Below are positions 18,859 through 27,754 of a stretch of DNA of 64,000 nt, piece by piece. Source of the DNA: Cellvibrio mixtus subsp. mixtus J3-8 (lineage in GTDB: Bacteria > Pseudomonadota > Gammaproteobacteria > Pseudomonadales > Cellvibrionaceae). Each line of letters starts with the position of its first letter. Positions within the stretch are counted from its first letter, which is position 1. A model generated the notes under the pieces. It had not been told where the DNA came from and searched no databases. It worked only from the letters and a program-made list of their open reading frames with translations. The position numbers and the translations under genes were made by a program. The DNA is taken from contig NZ_KN266211.1 of NCBI RefSeq assembly GCF_000766945.1, forward strand, positions 65,352 through 129,351, read 5' to 3'.

Positions 18859-19936
18859 CCAGGCTTCCCAGCAAGGAACGGTACTGGTGCTGGTATTGCT
18901 GATTGTCGCGCTGGTGGCTGCCCTGAGCGTTAAGTTTGCTGCACAGTACCAATTAGGGCTTGCCCGCGCAGAAACCCGCTGGCATGGCGCCCAGGCCCGG
19001 GCTTTTCTGGAAGGAACAGAAGAAGTAGCCAAGCTAATGTTTGGCCAATTGGACATTGAACAAAGCAAGGATTTTCTAGGCGAGCCCTGGAGTACTGAAT
19101 TCCCTATCGAAGACCAGGGCGTTTCCGGGGTGGCACGGTTGAGCGATGCCAGTAATCAGTTGAATTTAAATGATTTGGGCACCGCGTTAAAACCGGAAAC
19201 TCCGATCGGTAATCCGGAGCGATATTCTCCACAACAAAAACGCTTTATCCGGCTATTGCAAACATTTCCGGACATGCCGTTGGGGCAGGATCAGGCCGAA
19301 TATTTGCTGGAAGCGATAGTTGACTGGATCGATGAAGATGAGAGCGAGTCCGGCCAGGGCGGAGCGGAATCCAATTATTACCAGAGCATGCCGGAACCTT
19401 ATCTGCCGGCTAATACATTGTTTAAATCGCTGGATGAATTACGCCTGGTCAGGGGTTTTAACGAAAACCCCTTATTGGTAATGCGGTTGATGCCATTTAT
19501 CACCGTTTTACCCATACCCAAGGCTGGATTGAACATCAATACGATGGAGCTTGTGGATCCTGTTACGGGCAAAGGCGTTAATAATTTATTGTTAACGATT
19601 AACGATGCTAATTCATTGGCCCCGGCAGCGGCGGCCGACGTCCAGCAGGCGATAAAATTGCGCCCCGAAACGGGCTTTGAAACAAGCGAGATTCAAACAG
19701 CCTTTGCCGGCAAAGAGGTTACAGATCTAAATGGCATGGCCACTTATTTCTGGTTAAACGCTACCGTCCAGCTAGTGGACCAGCGCCGAAGTATGCGCAG
19801 CTTAATGGTGCGTGACAAAATCGGACAACGCCAGAGCCTGAAAGTGATCCGGCGTGATGACGTGTTTGAATTACCGACAGTGGTACGCAAGGATGAAAAC
19901 GAAGACGACGATGGTGAAACCGAACTGGTCGAATAA
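18806..19936 (+). CDS. gspK: Minor pseudopilin GspK
   Basis: A 376-residue pseudopilin, the large tip cap. The leader ends at G24 (SQQGTVLVLVLLIVALVAAL); it lacks Glu at +5, as is normal for GspK. The alpha domain insertion includes the YLLEAIVDWIDEDE region and LPANTLFKSLDELRLV. I choose the TTG at 18806 because AAGGAG lies nine bases upstream (18791-18796). The 53-bp overlap with gspJ suggests coupling. Confidence 0.93.
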   Translation: MLACLRCLNSSSRRRNRNQASQQGTVLVLVLLIVALVAALSVKFAAQYQLGLARAETRWHGAQARAFLEGTEEVAKLMFGQLDIEQSKDFLGEPWSTEFPIEDQGVSGVARLSDASNQLNLNDLGTALKPETPIGNPERYSPQQKRFIRLLQTFPDMPLGQDQAEYLLEAIVDWIDEDESESGQGGAESNYYQSMPEPYLPANTLFKSLDELRLVRGFNENPLLVMRLMPFITVLPIPKAGLNINTMELVDPVTGKGVNNLLLTINDANSLAPAAAADVQQAIKLRPETGFETSEIQTAFAGKEVTDLNGMATYFWLNATVQLVDQRRSMRSLMVRDKIGQRQSLKVIRRDDVFELPTVVRKDENEDDDGETELVE

Positions 19937-20005
19937 TTCCGGCATTTGGTGTTCATCCCGGTTAATAATGAAAACTTAATTCAGTGATTTGATCAGAGCA
20001 AACTT

Positions 20006-21280
20006 ATGTCCATGCAATTGGTGCTCGCAGTAAATACATCTGCCGATGGCAAAACCCTGGCCGACTGGTTTCGTTGGTGTTGGTTGGGTAGCGACGGCAA
20101 TCCGCAACCGGAATCCGCCGCGAGTGGAGATCGTGAGGCCCTGCGCACTGCATTGGGCGAACGCACGGGTGGCAACCAATCTACCTGGTTAATTTTACCG
20201 GGCAACAGTGTTGGAACGCGCGAGCTGGAATACAGCGAAAAAGAAAAGAAACATCTGCGCAATTTGCTGCCATTCCAACTCGAAGATAGTGTTGTTGGTG
20301 ATGTGGAAGATTTGCATTTCGCCCTGGGGGCTCCGGCAGATGGGCGGGTCGTGGTTGCCTACACCGACAAAACCTGGCTGCAAGCGGTATTTGCCGAATT
20401 GGCCACGCTAGGCATAGAAGTTACTCGCTGCTGGTCGGCACCGTTGATTTTGCCTCGGGCAGAAGAAGCTGCAAGCGATGCCTACAACCATTGGTCATTG
20501 GGTTTATATGATGGGCAATTCTACATACGCTATGCCCCTGCCTTGGGGTTTAGCCTGGCCGAATCGCACGCGCGCATGGCTTTATCCTTGTTGTTAACAT
20601 CGCAAGAACGTGTAGACCGTTTGCCGGATTTACAGTTGCGCGCAGCCACAGAAGAAGATCTCGTAAAGCTCACCGAATTGGTGCCTGCAGAATTACAGGG
20701 TTCGATTAAAGATCAAATCGTGGCGGATGCCTGGGCGCTGGATTACAGCAGTACAGCGATCGATATTTGCCAGGGCGACTTCTCCCAGCGTTTGCCCATT
20801 GAGCGCTGGTGGAAAATCTGGAAGTCTGTTGCGATTTTTGCCGGTGTTTGTGCTGCGGTATATCTCGGAGTGTTGATTTTTGAAATCCAGAAGCTCAGTG
20901 GTGAAAACGTAAAAATTCGCCAACAAATCGAAGCAGCAGCACGTGGTGCAATTCCGCAGGGGCGGATGGTTGATCCGGAAAAACAATTGACCACCGCCTT
21001 AAAGCAATTGCAGCCGGCCAATCAATCTGGCCGGGTAATGGAAATACTCGTTGTTGTCCTGCCACAAATTTCATCTGTGCCCAATGTCAGTGTTAAAGGC
21101 ATTGCTTATGTGGGTGAAATTGGCGAGCTAAATATTAATGTGCAAGCTGACAGTTTCGCGACCTTTGAAACCCTGGCGCAAAATATTCGCACCAAGGGGT
21201 TTAACGCTGAAGTGTTAAGTGCCAATGCGCAGGGTAATGTTCAAACCGCGCGTTTGAAAATTACCAAAAATCCACAGTAG
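20006..21280 (+). CDS. gspL: Type II secretion protein GspL
   Basis: A 424-residue bitopic inner-membrane protein that recruits GspE. It has a cytoplasmic actin-like domain (residues 1-260, including KHLRNLLPFQLEDSV), one membrane segment (VAIFAGVCAAVYLGVLIFEI, about 272-291) and a periplasmic ferredoxin-like domain. It follows gspK by 69 bp. Confidence 0.94.
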   Translation: MSMQLVLAVNTSADGKTLADWFRWCWLGSDGNPQPESAASGDREALRTALGERTGGNQSTWLILPGNSVGTRELEYSEKEKKHLRNLLPFQLEDSVVGDVEDLHFALGAPADGRVVVAYTDKTWLQAVFAELATLGIEVTRCWSAPLILPRAEEAASDAYNHWSLGLYDGQFYIRYAPALGFSLAESHARMALSLLLTSQERVDRLPDLQLRAATEEDLVKLTELVPAELQGSIKDQIVADAWALDYSSTAIDICQGDFSQRLPIERWWKIWKSVAIFAGVCAAVYLGVLIFEIQKLSGENVKIRQQIEAAARGAIPQGRMVDPEKQLTTALKQLQPANQSGRVMEILVVVLPQISSVPNVSVKGIAYVGEIGELNINVQADSFATFETLAQNIRTKGFNAEVLSANAQGNVQTARLKITKNPQ

Positions 21281-21317
21281 TCGATGAATTGTTGCGTGAA
21301 ATCATCGAGGAAAAATC

Positions 21318-21797
21318 ATGAATCAAATACTGAATTTTTTAAATAAATATAGTCGCCACGAGCAAATGCTGATCCTTGGTTGTGGTGTTTTGGTACTGCT
21401 TTATCTGGTGTGGATATTGGTATTAACACCTATCCAGAAAAAGCGTGATCAACTGTATCAGGCCAATACCAGCTCGACCCAAACATTGGGGCGCGTACAA
21501 ATTCTTGCGGCACAGATCCAGCAATTGCGCGCACAGGATACGGCAAACGCCGGCGAGAATATCAATGGTTTAATTGATTCCAGTTTACGCGCTAATGGTT
21601 TGCAAATGAGTAACCTGCAACCCGGTGCCAATGGCGATGTGCGTGTGCGTCTGGATCGCGCTGCCTATGAACCATTGATGCAATGGTTGTATGACATGGA
21701 ATATAAACAAGGCGTGAATGTTACGGATTTATCATTGGCATCTACCAATGACCCGGGTCAGGTCACTGTCAATTTGCGTTTGCAAAAAGCGCAATAA
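21318..21797 (+). CDS. gspM: Type II secretion protein GspM
   Basis: A 159-residue inner-membrane partner of GspL. It has a short cytoplasmic N-terminus, one membrane segment (LILGCGVLVLLYLVWILVL, residues 18-36) and a periplasmic ferredoxin-like domain. AGGAAA lies before the ATG. It lies 37 bp after gspL. Confidence 0.92.
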   Translation: MNQILNFLNKYSRHEQMLILGCGVLVLLYLVWILVLTPIQKKRDQLYQANTSSTQTLGRVQILAAQIQQLRAQDTANAGENINGLIDSSLRANGLQMSNLQPGANGDVRVRLDRAAYEPLMQWLYDMEYKQGVNVTDLSLASTNDPGQVTVNLRLQKAQ

Positions 21798-21839
21798 TAT
21801 TGAGTTGTTCTTGTTAACCGCGACCAAAAAAGAAATCTT

Positions 21840-22628
21840 ATGAGCACTGTTCCCGATTTACTAAAAGCCTATAAAAAACTCTGGATTAGCCTGGGCGTAT
21901 TGTTTTTTCTTATCTTCGTGCTCAGCAGTATTCCGGCGACCTGGGGAGCCTGGGTGTTAACGCGAGGAACCGGATTAGCAATGAGCGGTGTGACTGGAAG
22001 TATATGGAATGGCAAGGCTAGTCTCGCCAGTGTCCAGCTCAGCGGGCAGGAACAGTCGCTCGGGCAATTGAGCTGGAAATTAAGTCCGTTTTCGTTACTT
22101 ACACGTTGTGCGATGGTAACAACGAAATTACCGATGCAACAGTTTGATGGCGAAGTCTGCGCGGGTTCAAACGGAGATGTGCAAGTGCATGATGCTGATT
22201 TATCGGCACCCTCCTCACTGTTGCAAGCAAAAATTCCCGTGCCCATTCAAGGGCAGCTATCGGCGCACATCGACGAATTGCAATTGCGCGGCAACGTGTT
22301 GCTGAAACTCAAAGGCAACCTTACCTGGAACAGTGCGCGGGTGAATACCGGTGCAAACTGGTTAGATATCGGCAGCTATGCGGCGGAATTGAGTGATAAC
22401 GGCAAGAATGGTATTTCGGCAAAATTTTTCCATTTAAGCGGCCCGGTGGAAACGAATTTGCAAATTGAATTGGCTGCACCCAGCGGTGGCCGTATCTCGG
22501 GGGAATTAGCGGCATCGCAAGCGTTTTTTGAGGCGGCTAATGCGAAAGATATCCTTGCCATGTTTGCACAGCTGGATCGTGTTGATCCGGAAAATAAACA
22601 TCACTACCGCGTAGATCTGAATCTCTAA
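21840..22628 (+). CDS. gspN: Type II secretion protein GspN
   Basis: A 262-residue protein with one N-terminal membrane anchor (LGVLFFLIFVLSSIPATWGA, about residues 18-38) and a periplasmic beta-rich domain. GspN is an accessory component present in some T2SS operons and dispensable in several. Position at the end of the gsp operon and GWVL/ISGELAAS-like segments support the call. Confidence 0.9.
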   Translation: MSTVPDLLKAYKKLWISLGVLFFLIFVLSSIPATWGAWVLTRGTGLAMSGVTGSIWNGKASLASVQLSGQEQSLGQLSWKLSPFSLLTRCAMVTTKLPMQQFDGEVCAGSNGDVQVHDADLSAPSSLLQAKIPVPIQGQLSAHIDELQLRGNVLLKLKGNLTWNSARVNTGANWLDIGSYAAELSDNGKNGISAKFFHLSGPVETNLQIELAAPSGGRISGELAASQAFFEAANAKDILAMFAQLDRVDPENKHHYRVDLNL

Positions 22629-22631
22629 ATT

Positions 22632-23615
22632 ATGAAACAGGTTTTTATCGCGCTGGTTTTGTCGATATTGCCAATCTGTGTACAAGCAAAGTGGCATACC
22701 GACACCCAGAGTATTATGGGTACCAAAGTCAGTGTGATTTTGTGGCATGAAGATGATGCCAAAGCCGAGCAGGCAATCACCGCAGTGATGACAGAAATGC
22801 GTCGGATCGATGCGCATTTCAGTCCCTATATTGAGACCAGTGAGCTATACCGTTTAAACCAATTGGCACCCAAAGCGAATGCAGAAAATCCGCTGAAGAT
22901 CTCCCCCGAATTAACGGCAATCCTCGATAAAGCTCTGTATTACAGCCGCCTGAGTGATGGCGCTTTTGATATTACTTTTGCCTCCCTCGCACGCTATTAC
23001 GATTACCGCAAAAAATTAAAACCCAGTGAAAAACAGCGCGAAGAATTATTACCTTTAATTAATTACCGTTTCATTCACCTGGATGTAAAAGCTAACACCG
23101 TATGGTTTGAGCATCCGCAGGTGTATGTGGATCTCGGTGGAATTGCCAAGGGATATTCAGTTGACACATCACTGGCCGTGTTAAAAACATTTGGCATTGA
23201 ACACGCGAATATTACAGCCGGTGGCGATAGCCGGGTTATTGGTGACCGTTTGGGGCGGCCATGGCTGGTAGGGATTAAAAATCCGCGCGCAGAATCGGTT
23301 GCAGTAACTCTGCCCCTGGAAAATGTTTCCCTCTCTACGTCAGGTGATTACGAGCGCTATTTCATTGATCAAGCAACGGGTGAGCGGGTCCACCACATCA
23401 TTAATCCGCGCACCGGGAAATCTGCCCATGGGGTCACCAGCGTTACCATCCTTGGCCCGGCTGGTTTTGATACTGATCCCCTGTCCAAAGTGGTTTTTAT
23501 TAAGGGGCCGGAACAGGGATTGGCGATTATTAATAGCCTACCCGGTTTTGATGCCGTGATTATCACTGAAAAAGGCAAGGTGCTTTACAGCAACGGCTTG
23601 ATGCCCCCGCAGTAG
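22632..23615 (+). CDS. apbE: FAD:protein FMN transferase (ApbE family)
   Basis: A 327-residue protein with a signal peptide (VLSILPICVQAKW, cleaved near residue 20) and the ApbE fold. Motifs are HFSPYIETSELYRLN, VDLGGIAKGYSVD, the FAD-binding segment ITAGGDSRVIGDR, STSGDYERYF and HHIINPRTG. ApbE enzymes covalently attach FMN to threonines of exported or membrane proteins such as RnfG/NqrC. The start is 3 bp after gspN, so it is probably co-transcribed with the secretion operon even though no target protein is encoded nearby. Confidence 0.92.
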   Translation: MKQVFIALVLSILPICVQAKWHTDTQSIMGTKVSVILWHEDDAKAEQAITAVMTEMRRIDAHFSPYIETSELYRLNQLAPKANAENPLKISPELTAILDKALYYSRLSDGAFDITFASLARYYDYRKKLKPSEKQREELLPLINYRFIHLDVKANTVWFEHPQVYVDLGGIAKGYSVDTSLAVLKTFGIEHANITAGGDSRVIGDRLGRPWLVGIKNPRAESVAVTLPLENVSLSTSGDYERYFIDQATGERVHHIINPRTGKSAHGVTSVTILGPAGFDTDPLSKVVFIKGPEQGLAIINSLPGFDAVIITEKGKVLYSNGLMPPQ

Positions 23616-23754
23616 GTTGTGTCGCCCATCGAATATTTATGCGCCATTTTCTGAACAAATTTTGTTAAAGTACACAGGCTTTTTCTTCCGTCATTTTTGA
23701 CAATAACTTTCCCGCTTACTTTTAAATTGATGCTTCTTCTCTCAAGGAGTCGGT

Positions 23755-24978
23755 ATGACACGTGTTACAGGAATTGTTTTAACCAGCTTGTTGCTTTGCG
23801 CCTGTGGTGGAGGCGGCGGTGGTTCGGGAGGTGGAGGCGGCATATCGACTGGCAAGTCTTCATCCAGCATTACCTCATCCGGTGTAAGTAGTTCGATAGA
23901 TTCCGCTTGCGGAACCGGTGGAACTATTTTTGAAGAATGCCTAAATAAAGACTGGGGCGTAATGCAGGTATGGCAACAAAATTCCGTCACGGGCGAAGCG
24001 CAGACCTATCGCACGGAAACTAACCCGAGCAATGTGCAATGGAAGCTGGTGGATTCTCCCTCGGTTGGTCATTCCAAAGTATTGCAGGTGAGTTATCAAA
24101 ACCAGCCTGATGTAGTAGCCCATTTCAATATTGCCAGCGACACACCACAGGATCGTAAAGAGTTCGCCAATGGAAAATTAAAGTTTGATCTGAATGTGCA
24201 GGATTTTGGCACTATCTATAACCAAAATACCGGTGAAGCGCTTTTTGAAATCATTGTTGAATGTGGTTGGCCTTGTACCTCCCATTCCTATTGGGTGCCG
24301 GTGAATTTCCTTAACCAGTGGCAAACCGTTGAACTGGATATCGCCGATATGGTTCGCGATGGCCTGGATTTAAGCCGGGTTGATTCACCCATACTGATTC
24401 GTCCATCGGCTCCAAATGGCCAACAATCCGGTGTGGTTTTCCAACTGGATAATATTAAGTGGGTTAAAGGCTCCGGTAATATTTCCCTGCCTAAAGACAT
24501 CTATGCCGAACACTTTAATTCGCAGGATTCTGCAAACCAATGGAGCTTTGTTGCCTATGCGGGCGGTGTTACCAATGCTCATAAGTCCGTAAATCATGGA
24601 TTAAATATTGTTGCCCTGTGGCAAACCAGTTTTGATCACTGGGCTATGGAAACAACGTTAACCAAAGCGATTAATATCAGAAATAAAACGGCCAGCATTC
24701 AAATTAGAGTGTCACCTGAGTTGGTAGGTGCCGGACATATATCATTTAGCCTGGCAGCCACTGATGGTAGCGGCATTATGCTTGATACAGGAACCGCCGA
24801 TACAATCGACATGGAAGCGAACGAATGGTACGAGGTGGAAGTCGATCTGGGCGATAATTTTTCCGGCGGCTTCAACCCTGCCAATGTACGCAAGCTGAGC
24901 GTGCATTTTTACGCGAATGGCAAACCCCCATATTACGTCGGAGTGATTGCCATCGATACCATTCGTATCACCGAATAA
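23755..24978 (+). CDS. Surface lipoprotein with Gly/Ser linker and two beta-sandwich domains
   Basis: A 407-residue predicted lipoprotein (lipobox LCAC, Cys17). A Gly-rich then Ser-rich linker (residues 18-50) follows, the linker type used by Cellvibrio-group plant-wall enzymes. Residues about 60-240 resemble the galactose-binding-like C-terminal domain of ExoP-type glucan hydrolases (YWVPVNFLNQWQTVELDI, VVFQLDNIKW). Residues 245-407 form a second beta-rich, possibly carbohydrate-binding domain. No catalytic domain is visible. AAGGAG lies before the ATG. A role in binding polysaccharide at the cell surface is inferred. Confidence 0.75.
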   Translation: MTRVTGIVLTSLLLCACGGGGGGSGGGGGISTGKSSSSITSSGVSSSIDSACGTGGTIFEECLNKDWGVMQVWQQNSVTGEAQTYRTETNPSNVQWKLVDSPSVGHSKVLQVSYQNQPDVVAHFNIASDTPQDRKEFANGKLKFDLNVQDFGTIYNQNTGEALFEIIVECGWPCTSHSYWVPVNFLNQWQTVELDIADMVRDGLDLSRVDSPILIRPSAPNGQQSGVVFQLDNIKWVKGSGNISLPKDIYAEHFNSQDSANQWSFVAYAGGVTNAHKSVNHGLNIVALWQTSFDHWAMETTLTKAINIRNKTASIQIRVSPELVGAGHISFSLAATDGSGIMLDTGTADTIDMEANEWYEVEVDLGDNFSGGFNPANVRKLSVHFYANGKPPYYVGVIAIDTIRITE

Positions 24979-24994
24979 TACGTTTACCCTCCGT

Positions 24995-25023
24995 TTTTTA
25001 CCTGCCCCATGGGCAGGTAAAAA
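24995..25023. other. Long perfect hairpin after the lipoprotein gene
   Basis: TTTTTACCTGCCC and GGGCAGGTAAAAA form a perfect 13-bp stem with a three-base loop, 17 bp after the lipoprotein stop. The T run is on the 5' side and no T tail follows, so it is not a canonical terminator on either strand. The rest of the gap up to 25271 shows no gene and should hold the promoter of the next cluster. Confidence 0.7.
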
Positions 25024-25271
25024 GCAGTTGTCCCCCTCCAAAAACCATCTAAGCTTTGTTTTATCCGCCGCAGGATGACCGGCCTTGTCACTTTTGTGCA
25101 GGGCTTGATCACTGTCATCAAAAAATCACTCAAGCGCCAGATCAACTGTGCTCAAAGTCACATCCAAGATCCGGATTGGCTTCTAGAATGATTTGCTTAA
25201 CGTGGCGATGAGTGCCAACCCAAACAGTGATGCCGTCCTGCGCGCTATATAAAAAAATTTGGAGAGAGACC

Positions 25272-25805
25272 ATGACCCTACCCTTGCGCCACTGGTTGCG
25301 CCTGGCTGCACTGTTATCATTGTTTTGCCTTTCATTATTTTTGACATCCACCGCCCGGGCCCAGGAGCCGGAAGTAAAGGTGGAGTCATTGAAGGAGTCG
25401 GTGCTAACGCTCAATCGCGATCTGCTGATTCTGGAAGAAGAATTACTCTACCCTGCGAGCACCCAGGTCGCAGTGTATGTCTCGATGGATCTGGGAACTT
25501 TCTTTGCGCTGGATGCAATCAAGCTTGAAATTGATAATCAACTGGTCGCCAGCGAACTCTATACCGACAAACAAACCAATGCCCTGTTTCGCGGTGGTGT
25601 GCAGCGATTATATATTGGCAATTTAAAATCCGGTGAGCATGAAATCAGTGCATTTTTTACCGGCCGTGGTCCGCACAAAGATTACAAGCGCGGCGCAAAA
25701 CTGATTATCAATAAAAACCAGGGCCCTATCGTATTGGAATTGCGCATTGTCGATTCCACAGCGCAATTGCAACCGGTTTTTGAAATCAAGCAATGGCAAA
25801 TGTAA
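25272..25805 (+). CDS. Exported protein, first gene of the envelope-motor cluster
   Basis: A 177-residue protein with an N-terminal signal peptide (SLFLTSTARAQ, cleaved near residue 31) and a compact beta-rich domain (STQVAVYVSMDLGTFFALDA, LYIGNLKSGEHEISAFFTG). Homologues are often labelled AraC regulators in databases, but there is no helix-turn-helix here and the protein is exported. The ATG at 25272 follows GGAGAG; the frame is open 60 bp further upstream without a good ribosome site. Its stop overlaps the next start (TAATG). Function unknown; periplasmic location inferred. Confidence 0.75.
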   Translation: MTLPLRHWLRLAALLSLFCLSLFLTSTARAQEPEVKVESLKESVLTLNRDLLILEEELLYPASTQVAVYVSMDLGTFFALDAIKLEIDNQLVASELYTDKQTNALFRGGVQRLYIGNLKSGEHEISAFFTGRGPHKDYKRGAKLIINKNQGPIVLELRIVDSTAQLQPVFEIKQWQM

Positions 25806-27754
25806 TGCGCCCGTTGCTCTGGCTAGGGCGCACATCACTGTTACTGGCTCTCGCCGGTTTTGTTTGTTTTCCAGCAGCAAATGCTGCGGAAAAAATGAAA
25901 ACATCAGTTGCTGATTTACGCTACGGTGTTGCACTTTATCACTATTACCAGCAGGACTATATTCCGGCATTATCAGAATTAATGGTGGCTGATACCCGCG
26001 ATGGTATTCAAGGGCACAGTGATAATCCCGAATTAATCGCGGGCGGTATCAGCCTCGCGTTTGGTATGCAACACCACGCTGAAAGCGTGTTCACTACTAT
26101 CTTGCAAGATCAGCGTCGCCCGCAATCGGTGCGCGATGCTGCCTGGTTTTATTTAGGTAAATTACATTATATCCGCGGCGATTTTTCAGCAGCGGAACAA
26201 AGCTTCGCGCGTGTCAGTGAAAGTTTTAAACCGGCCTTGCGTGCACAACTGCAAGCACTGCAATTTAATATTCGCATTCGCCAAAATAACTTTGCTGGCA
26301 TTACGCCGGAAGACGTGGAAAAACTGCGCAGCTGGAATCCCTACGCGCTTTATAATCTTGGTGCAGCCCACGCGCGCGCCGGTAATTTTAAAAGTGCACA
26401 GGAATTTTTTGCCGAGCTTGCAGATATTAATATTTCCGATCTACCCAAACGACAAAAGGAGCAGTGGGCCTTACAGGATAAAGCCTACACCGCCCTGGGT
26501 TACTCTTATCTCGCCGAAAAAAAATACCGCGCAGCCATTCGTGAATTTACCAAGGTACGTTTGGAAGGTGCTTTCTCCAACCAGGCATTGTTAGGCTATG
26601 GCTGGGCCGCCGTTGCACAAGAAGAATACGATGTCGCATTGAAGCCCTGGCAAGTATTACGCCAGCGCAGTTTGATGCAGCCCGCTGTGCAAGAGTCGTT
26701 GCTCGCTATTCCCTATGCGTATGAAAAATTAAATGCACAGGGTGAGGCGGTTGCTGCCTACCAAACCGCAGAAGAATTACTCGCGCGTGAAATTCAATTG
26801 ATTCGCGATATGCGTGCAACGCTGACACAAGGCGAATTGCTAACATTGGTTGGTAGTGATGCCGTCGCGCAGGGTGATGCCAATAAAATATTGCGCGGTG
26901 ATGGAACCGCCGAGGGATCTCCAACGGCCGTTATTACTGATGACGGCCAAAATTGGCTAAAGCTTGATAACACCAGCGTCATTAAAACCCGCTCAACCTA
27001 TTTGAAAGAATTGTTTGCCAAAACCCGTTTTCAAACATCTGTTCTGGATTTACGCGATCTGTTGCGTATGCAAAAACTCTTGCAACAATGGCAGCCGAAA
27101 CTGGAAGCCTATTGCGAATTATTAATTGAAAAGCAAGCCAGCCGCAGTCGCCATGAACAACAGGCTGCGCAAAATGTGTTGGCCAATAAACAGCAATCCC
27201 TGATTGCACAGCGTGATCAACTCAGCGCACGCATAAATAACATTGCCAGAGATGGAAATTATATCGCGCTAGCCAATGAAGAAACGCGTGCGTTATATGC
27301 CCGTATAGAGCGCGGCGAAAACACCATCCGGCAAATGAAGGCAGCCGGGCAAGATATTGTTGATGTCGAAACTCGCTTGAAAATGTTTAAGGGGATTTTA
27401 CTGTGGCGAGCCGCGCAAGATTTTCCAGTGCGTATCGCGGAGGAGCGTGCGCAATTAAAAACTATTGATGATGCGCTGGCTTCAATTGCCGACACTCGTA
27501 AACGTATCGATGAAGTCACGCTGACCAGCGTTGATATTCAACCTGCAATTGCACGGCTGGATGAGTTGCGCAAAGAGGTAGCTGGTAACCTGTTGCAAGC
27601 AGATGCAATGGTTGAGCAACAAAGTAAAATGCTGCGCGATCAAGTTGATGAACAATTAGCGGCGCATGAAAAACGTTTAAATAATTATCTGGCGCAAGCG
27701 CATCTGGCAGTGGCGCGTTTATATGATGCGGAGTTGAGGAAGCAACCGGAATGA
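25805..27754 (+). CDS. Periplasmic TPR/coiled-coil protein of the envelope-motor cluster
   Basis: A 649-residue exported protein with a signal peptide ending near PAANA. Residues about 30-330 contain TPR-like helical pairs (RDAAWFYLGKLHYIRGDF, NPYALYNLGAAHARAGNF, DKAYTALGYSYLAEKKY). Residues about 420-640 are long, charged and coiled-coil-like. The start is set at 25805, in the TAATG overlap with the previous stop; an in-frame ATG 12 bp upstream is possible. It overlaps the next gene by 4 bp. Likely a scaffold of an envelope complex. Confidence 0.8.
   Translation: MRPLLWLGRTSLLLALAGFVCFPAANAAEKMKTSVADLRYGVALYHYYQQDYIPALSELMVADTRDGIQGHSDNPELIAGGISLAFGMQHHAESVFTTILQDQRRPQSVRDAAWFYLGKLHYIRGDFSAAEQSFARVSESFKPALRAQLQALQFNIRIRQNNFAGITPEDVEKLRSWNPYALYNLGAAHARAGNFKSAQEFFAELADINISDLPKRQKEQWALQDKAYTALGYSYLAEKKYRAAIREFTKVRLEGAFSNQALLGYGWAAVAQEEYDVALKPWQVLRQRSLMQPAVQESLLAIPYAYEKLNAQGEAVAAYQTAEELLAREIQLIRDMRATLTQGELLTLVGSDAVAQGDANKILRGDGTAEGSPTAVITDDGQNWLKLDNTSVIKTRSTYLKELFAKTRFQTSVLDLRDLLRMQKLLQQWQPKLEAYCELLIEKQASRSRHEQQAAQNVLANKQQSLIAQRDQLSARINNIARDGNYIALANEETRALYARIERGENTIRQMKAAGQDIVDVETRLKMFKGILLWRAAQDFPVRIAEERAQLKTIDDALASIADTRKRIDEVTLTSVDIQPAIARLDELRKEVAGNLLQADAMVEQQSKMLRDQVDEQLAAHEKRLNNYLAQAHLAVARLYDAELRKQPE

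Noticed and set aside
25272-25805. AraC-type regulator label for the first envelope-motor gene
   Set aside because: The protein has a signal peptide and a beta-rich body, with no helix-turn-helix.
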